From NCBI RefSeq assembly GCF_006547065.1, contig NZ_CP041243.1, positions 2,185,001 through 2,249,000 of the forward strand: a DNA stretch of 64,000 nt. The letters are read 5' to 3'. Of this stretch, positions 62,918 through 64,000 are shown piece after piece. Origin of the DNA: Brevundimonas sp. M20. Lineage in GTDB: Bacteria; Pseudomonadota; Alphaproteobacteria; Caulobacterales; Caulobacteraceae. Below the pieces are notes generated by a model. It saw nothing but the letters and a program-made list of their open reading frames with translations, had not been told where the DNA came from and did not search any database. Within the stretch, counting starts at the first letter, position 1, and each line of letters begins with the position of its first letter. The translations under genes were made by a program, and so were the position numbers.

Positions 62918-64000
62918 TTGCGGCAGCCGCCGCGCCACCCTCACGAACCGCCCGGTCAGCAGGCTGCCGGACACCAGACTGGCGATGATCACCGCCCAGA
63001 CCAGACCATCGACGCCGATCTGGTGGGCCAGCACCCAGCCCAGCGGCATCATGATCGCGCCATAGGCGAAGAAATGCATGATCGTCGGCCACCAGACATC
63101 GCCCGCGGCGCGGTTGGCCTGCGCGGCGACGACCTGGATGCCGTCGGCCACGAAGAACAGGGTGGCCAGCACCAGCGCCGGTCCGGCGATGGCGATCAGG
63201 GCCGGATCGACCGTGTAGGCGCGCACCAGCAGCCCCGCCGTCGGCCAGATGATCAGGGCCACCAGCAGCGCCAGCGCCGTCACCACCCCGATCCCCGCGA
63301 AGCCCGCGCGCAGCACGCCCTCGCGGTCCCGCGCGCCATAGGCGCGGCCGACCAGCACCGCCGTCGCCGACGACAGCCCCATCGGCAGCATGAAGACGAT
63401 GGCCGACATATTGATCACGATGGCCCAGCTGGCGGTCTCGTTGGTGCCCAGCAGGCCCGCGATCACCGTCATGGCGGCGAAGGCGCCGACCTCGATGAAG
63501 TTGGATGCGCCCGCGCCCAGCCCGACCTTGACCTGCTCCCGCTCGGTCTCGCGATCCCGCGCGGGCCGCTTCCACAGGTTCCAGCTCTTCGCCTCGGGCA
63601 GACGCAGGATGTAGATGACGAGGAAGGCCGCCAGCGCCAGTCGCGCCCCGAACGTCGCCCAGGCCGAGGCCACCGCACCGTTGACGCCCAGCCCCAGCAG
63701 GTCCGGCACCAGCAGCAGGTTCAGGCCGATGTTCACGCCGTTCGCCACCCACATGGCCCACATGCCGGGCTTGGGCTTGGACAGGCCCTCCAGGAAGAAC
63801 TGGGCCGCCACCGAGATCAGGTAGAAGGGCATGGACACGGCGAAGACCACCAGCGGGCCGGACGCCCCGGCGCCGAGCCCCTCTTCAAAGCTCACGGTGT
63901 TCATCACCCACGGACCGAGGAAGGCCAGCGCCAGCATGGCGGCGATCCCGATCTGCAGCGCATAGACCATGCCCCGGCGCAGCACCGCGCCGATCTCGCC
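62903..64000 (-). CDS. MATE family efflux transporter (5' end cut by window edge)
   Basis: At least 365 residues of a multidrug and toxin extrusion pump are seen, with about nine helices. Family phrases include GASNFIEVGAFAAMTVIAGL, LPMGLSSATAVLVGRAYGA and QANRAAGDVWWPT. It uses an ion gradient to expel organic cations or drugs, or moves a native metabolite. The frame stays open to the window edge, so the start is outside. The C-terminus is built from the repeat unit at 62889. Confidence 0.92.
   Translation of the reverse strand, partial: GEIGAVLRRGMVYALQIGIAAMLALAFLGPWVMNTVSFEEGLGAGASGPLVVFAVSMPFYLISVAAQFFLEGLSKPKPGMWAMWVANGVNIGLNLLLVPDLLGLGVNGAVASAWATFGARLALAAFLVIYILRLPEAKSWNLWKRPARDRETEREQVKVGLGAGASNFIEVGAFAAMTVIAGLLGTNETASWAIVINMSAIVFMLPMGLSSATAVLVGRAYGARDREGVLRAGFAGIGVVTALALLVALIIWPTAGLLVRAYTVDPALIAIAGPALVLATLFFVADGIQVVAAQANRAAGDVWWPTIMHFFAYGAIMMPLGWVLAHQIGVDGLVWAVIIASLVSGSLLTGRFVRVARRLPQGIGE

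Overview
The window looks like a chromosomal segment of a high-GC alphaproteobacterium, most likely of the order Caulobacterales and Brevundimonas-like. This placement is inferred from the phoR-pstC-pstA-pstB-phoU-phoB order, frequent GTG and TTG starts, an aa3-type oxidase subunit IV, and intergenic repeats of a Caulobacterales type. I see no prophage, transposase, CRISPR array or rRNA operon. Both ends cut genes: an ABC transporter ATPase on the left and a MATE transporter on the right.

Layout. 1-7.5 kb: an ABC ATPase fragment, then the phosphate-starvation block phoR-pstCAB-phoU-phoB, with a likely Pho box before pstC and no pstS. 7.5-9.5 kb: three coupled genes of unknown function and a BASS-family transporter. 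9.7-17 kb: a Tat-exported gamma-glutamyltransferase, an orphan DUF6881 immunity-like gene, a CPBP protease, a tandem pair of secreted paralogues with a degenerating histidine motif, Hsp33, and a dehydrogenase with a membrane tail. 16.9-17.7 kb is a repeat-rich gap holding a small gene that appears frameshifted. 17.7-24.7 kb: a fused phosphoserine phosphatase/phosphoglycerate dehydrogenase, a GDSL autotransporter esterase, an M23 peptidase and an MHYT hybrid histidine kinase.

24.7-36.7 kb: isocitrate lyase with a small partner gene and its divergent ShcR/RamB-type regulator, a lipoprotein metallopeptidase, a WYL regulator, and an eight-gene minus-strand run that begins with the proton-translocating transhydrogenase genes pntAA-pntAB-x-pntB. 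36.8-41 kb: an OpgC-like acyltransferase fused to a DUF998-like domain, followed by opgH (osmoregulated periplasmic glucans) and cytochrome oxidase subunit IV. 41-48 kb: hydrolases, three scattered DUF2059 paralogues, a NUDIX enzyme and an HxlR/oxidoreductase divergent pair with a clear operator.

48-57.8 kb is the translation core on the minus strand: tRNA-Tyr, tRNA-Gly, tuf, then (after DUF3857 and CorC genes) tRNA-Trp, secE, nusG, rplK and rplA, with rlmB leaving in the other direction. 57.8-64 kb: a TerC/YjbE protein, a YgiB-like lipoprotein and a YgiC ATP-grasp ligase in one transcription unit, then an LprI-like protein, metG and a MATE transporter.

The best candidates for new biology are the SerB-SerA fusion, the TerC-YgiB-YgiC unit, the OpgC-DUF998 fusion beside opgH, the short leader ORF before rplK, and the unknown genes in and after the pnt operon. 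Product names come from reading motifs by eye; no searches were run.
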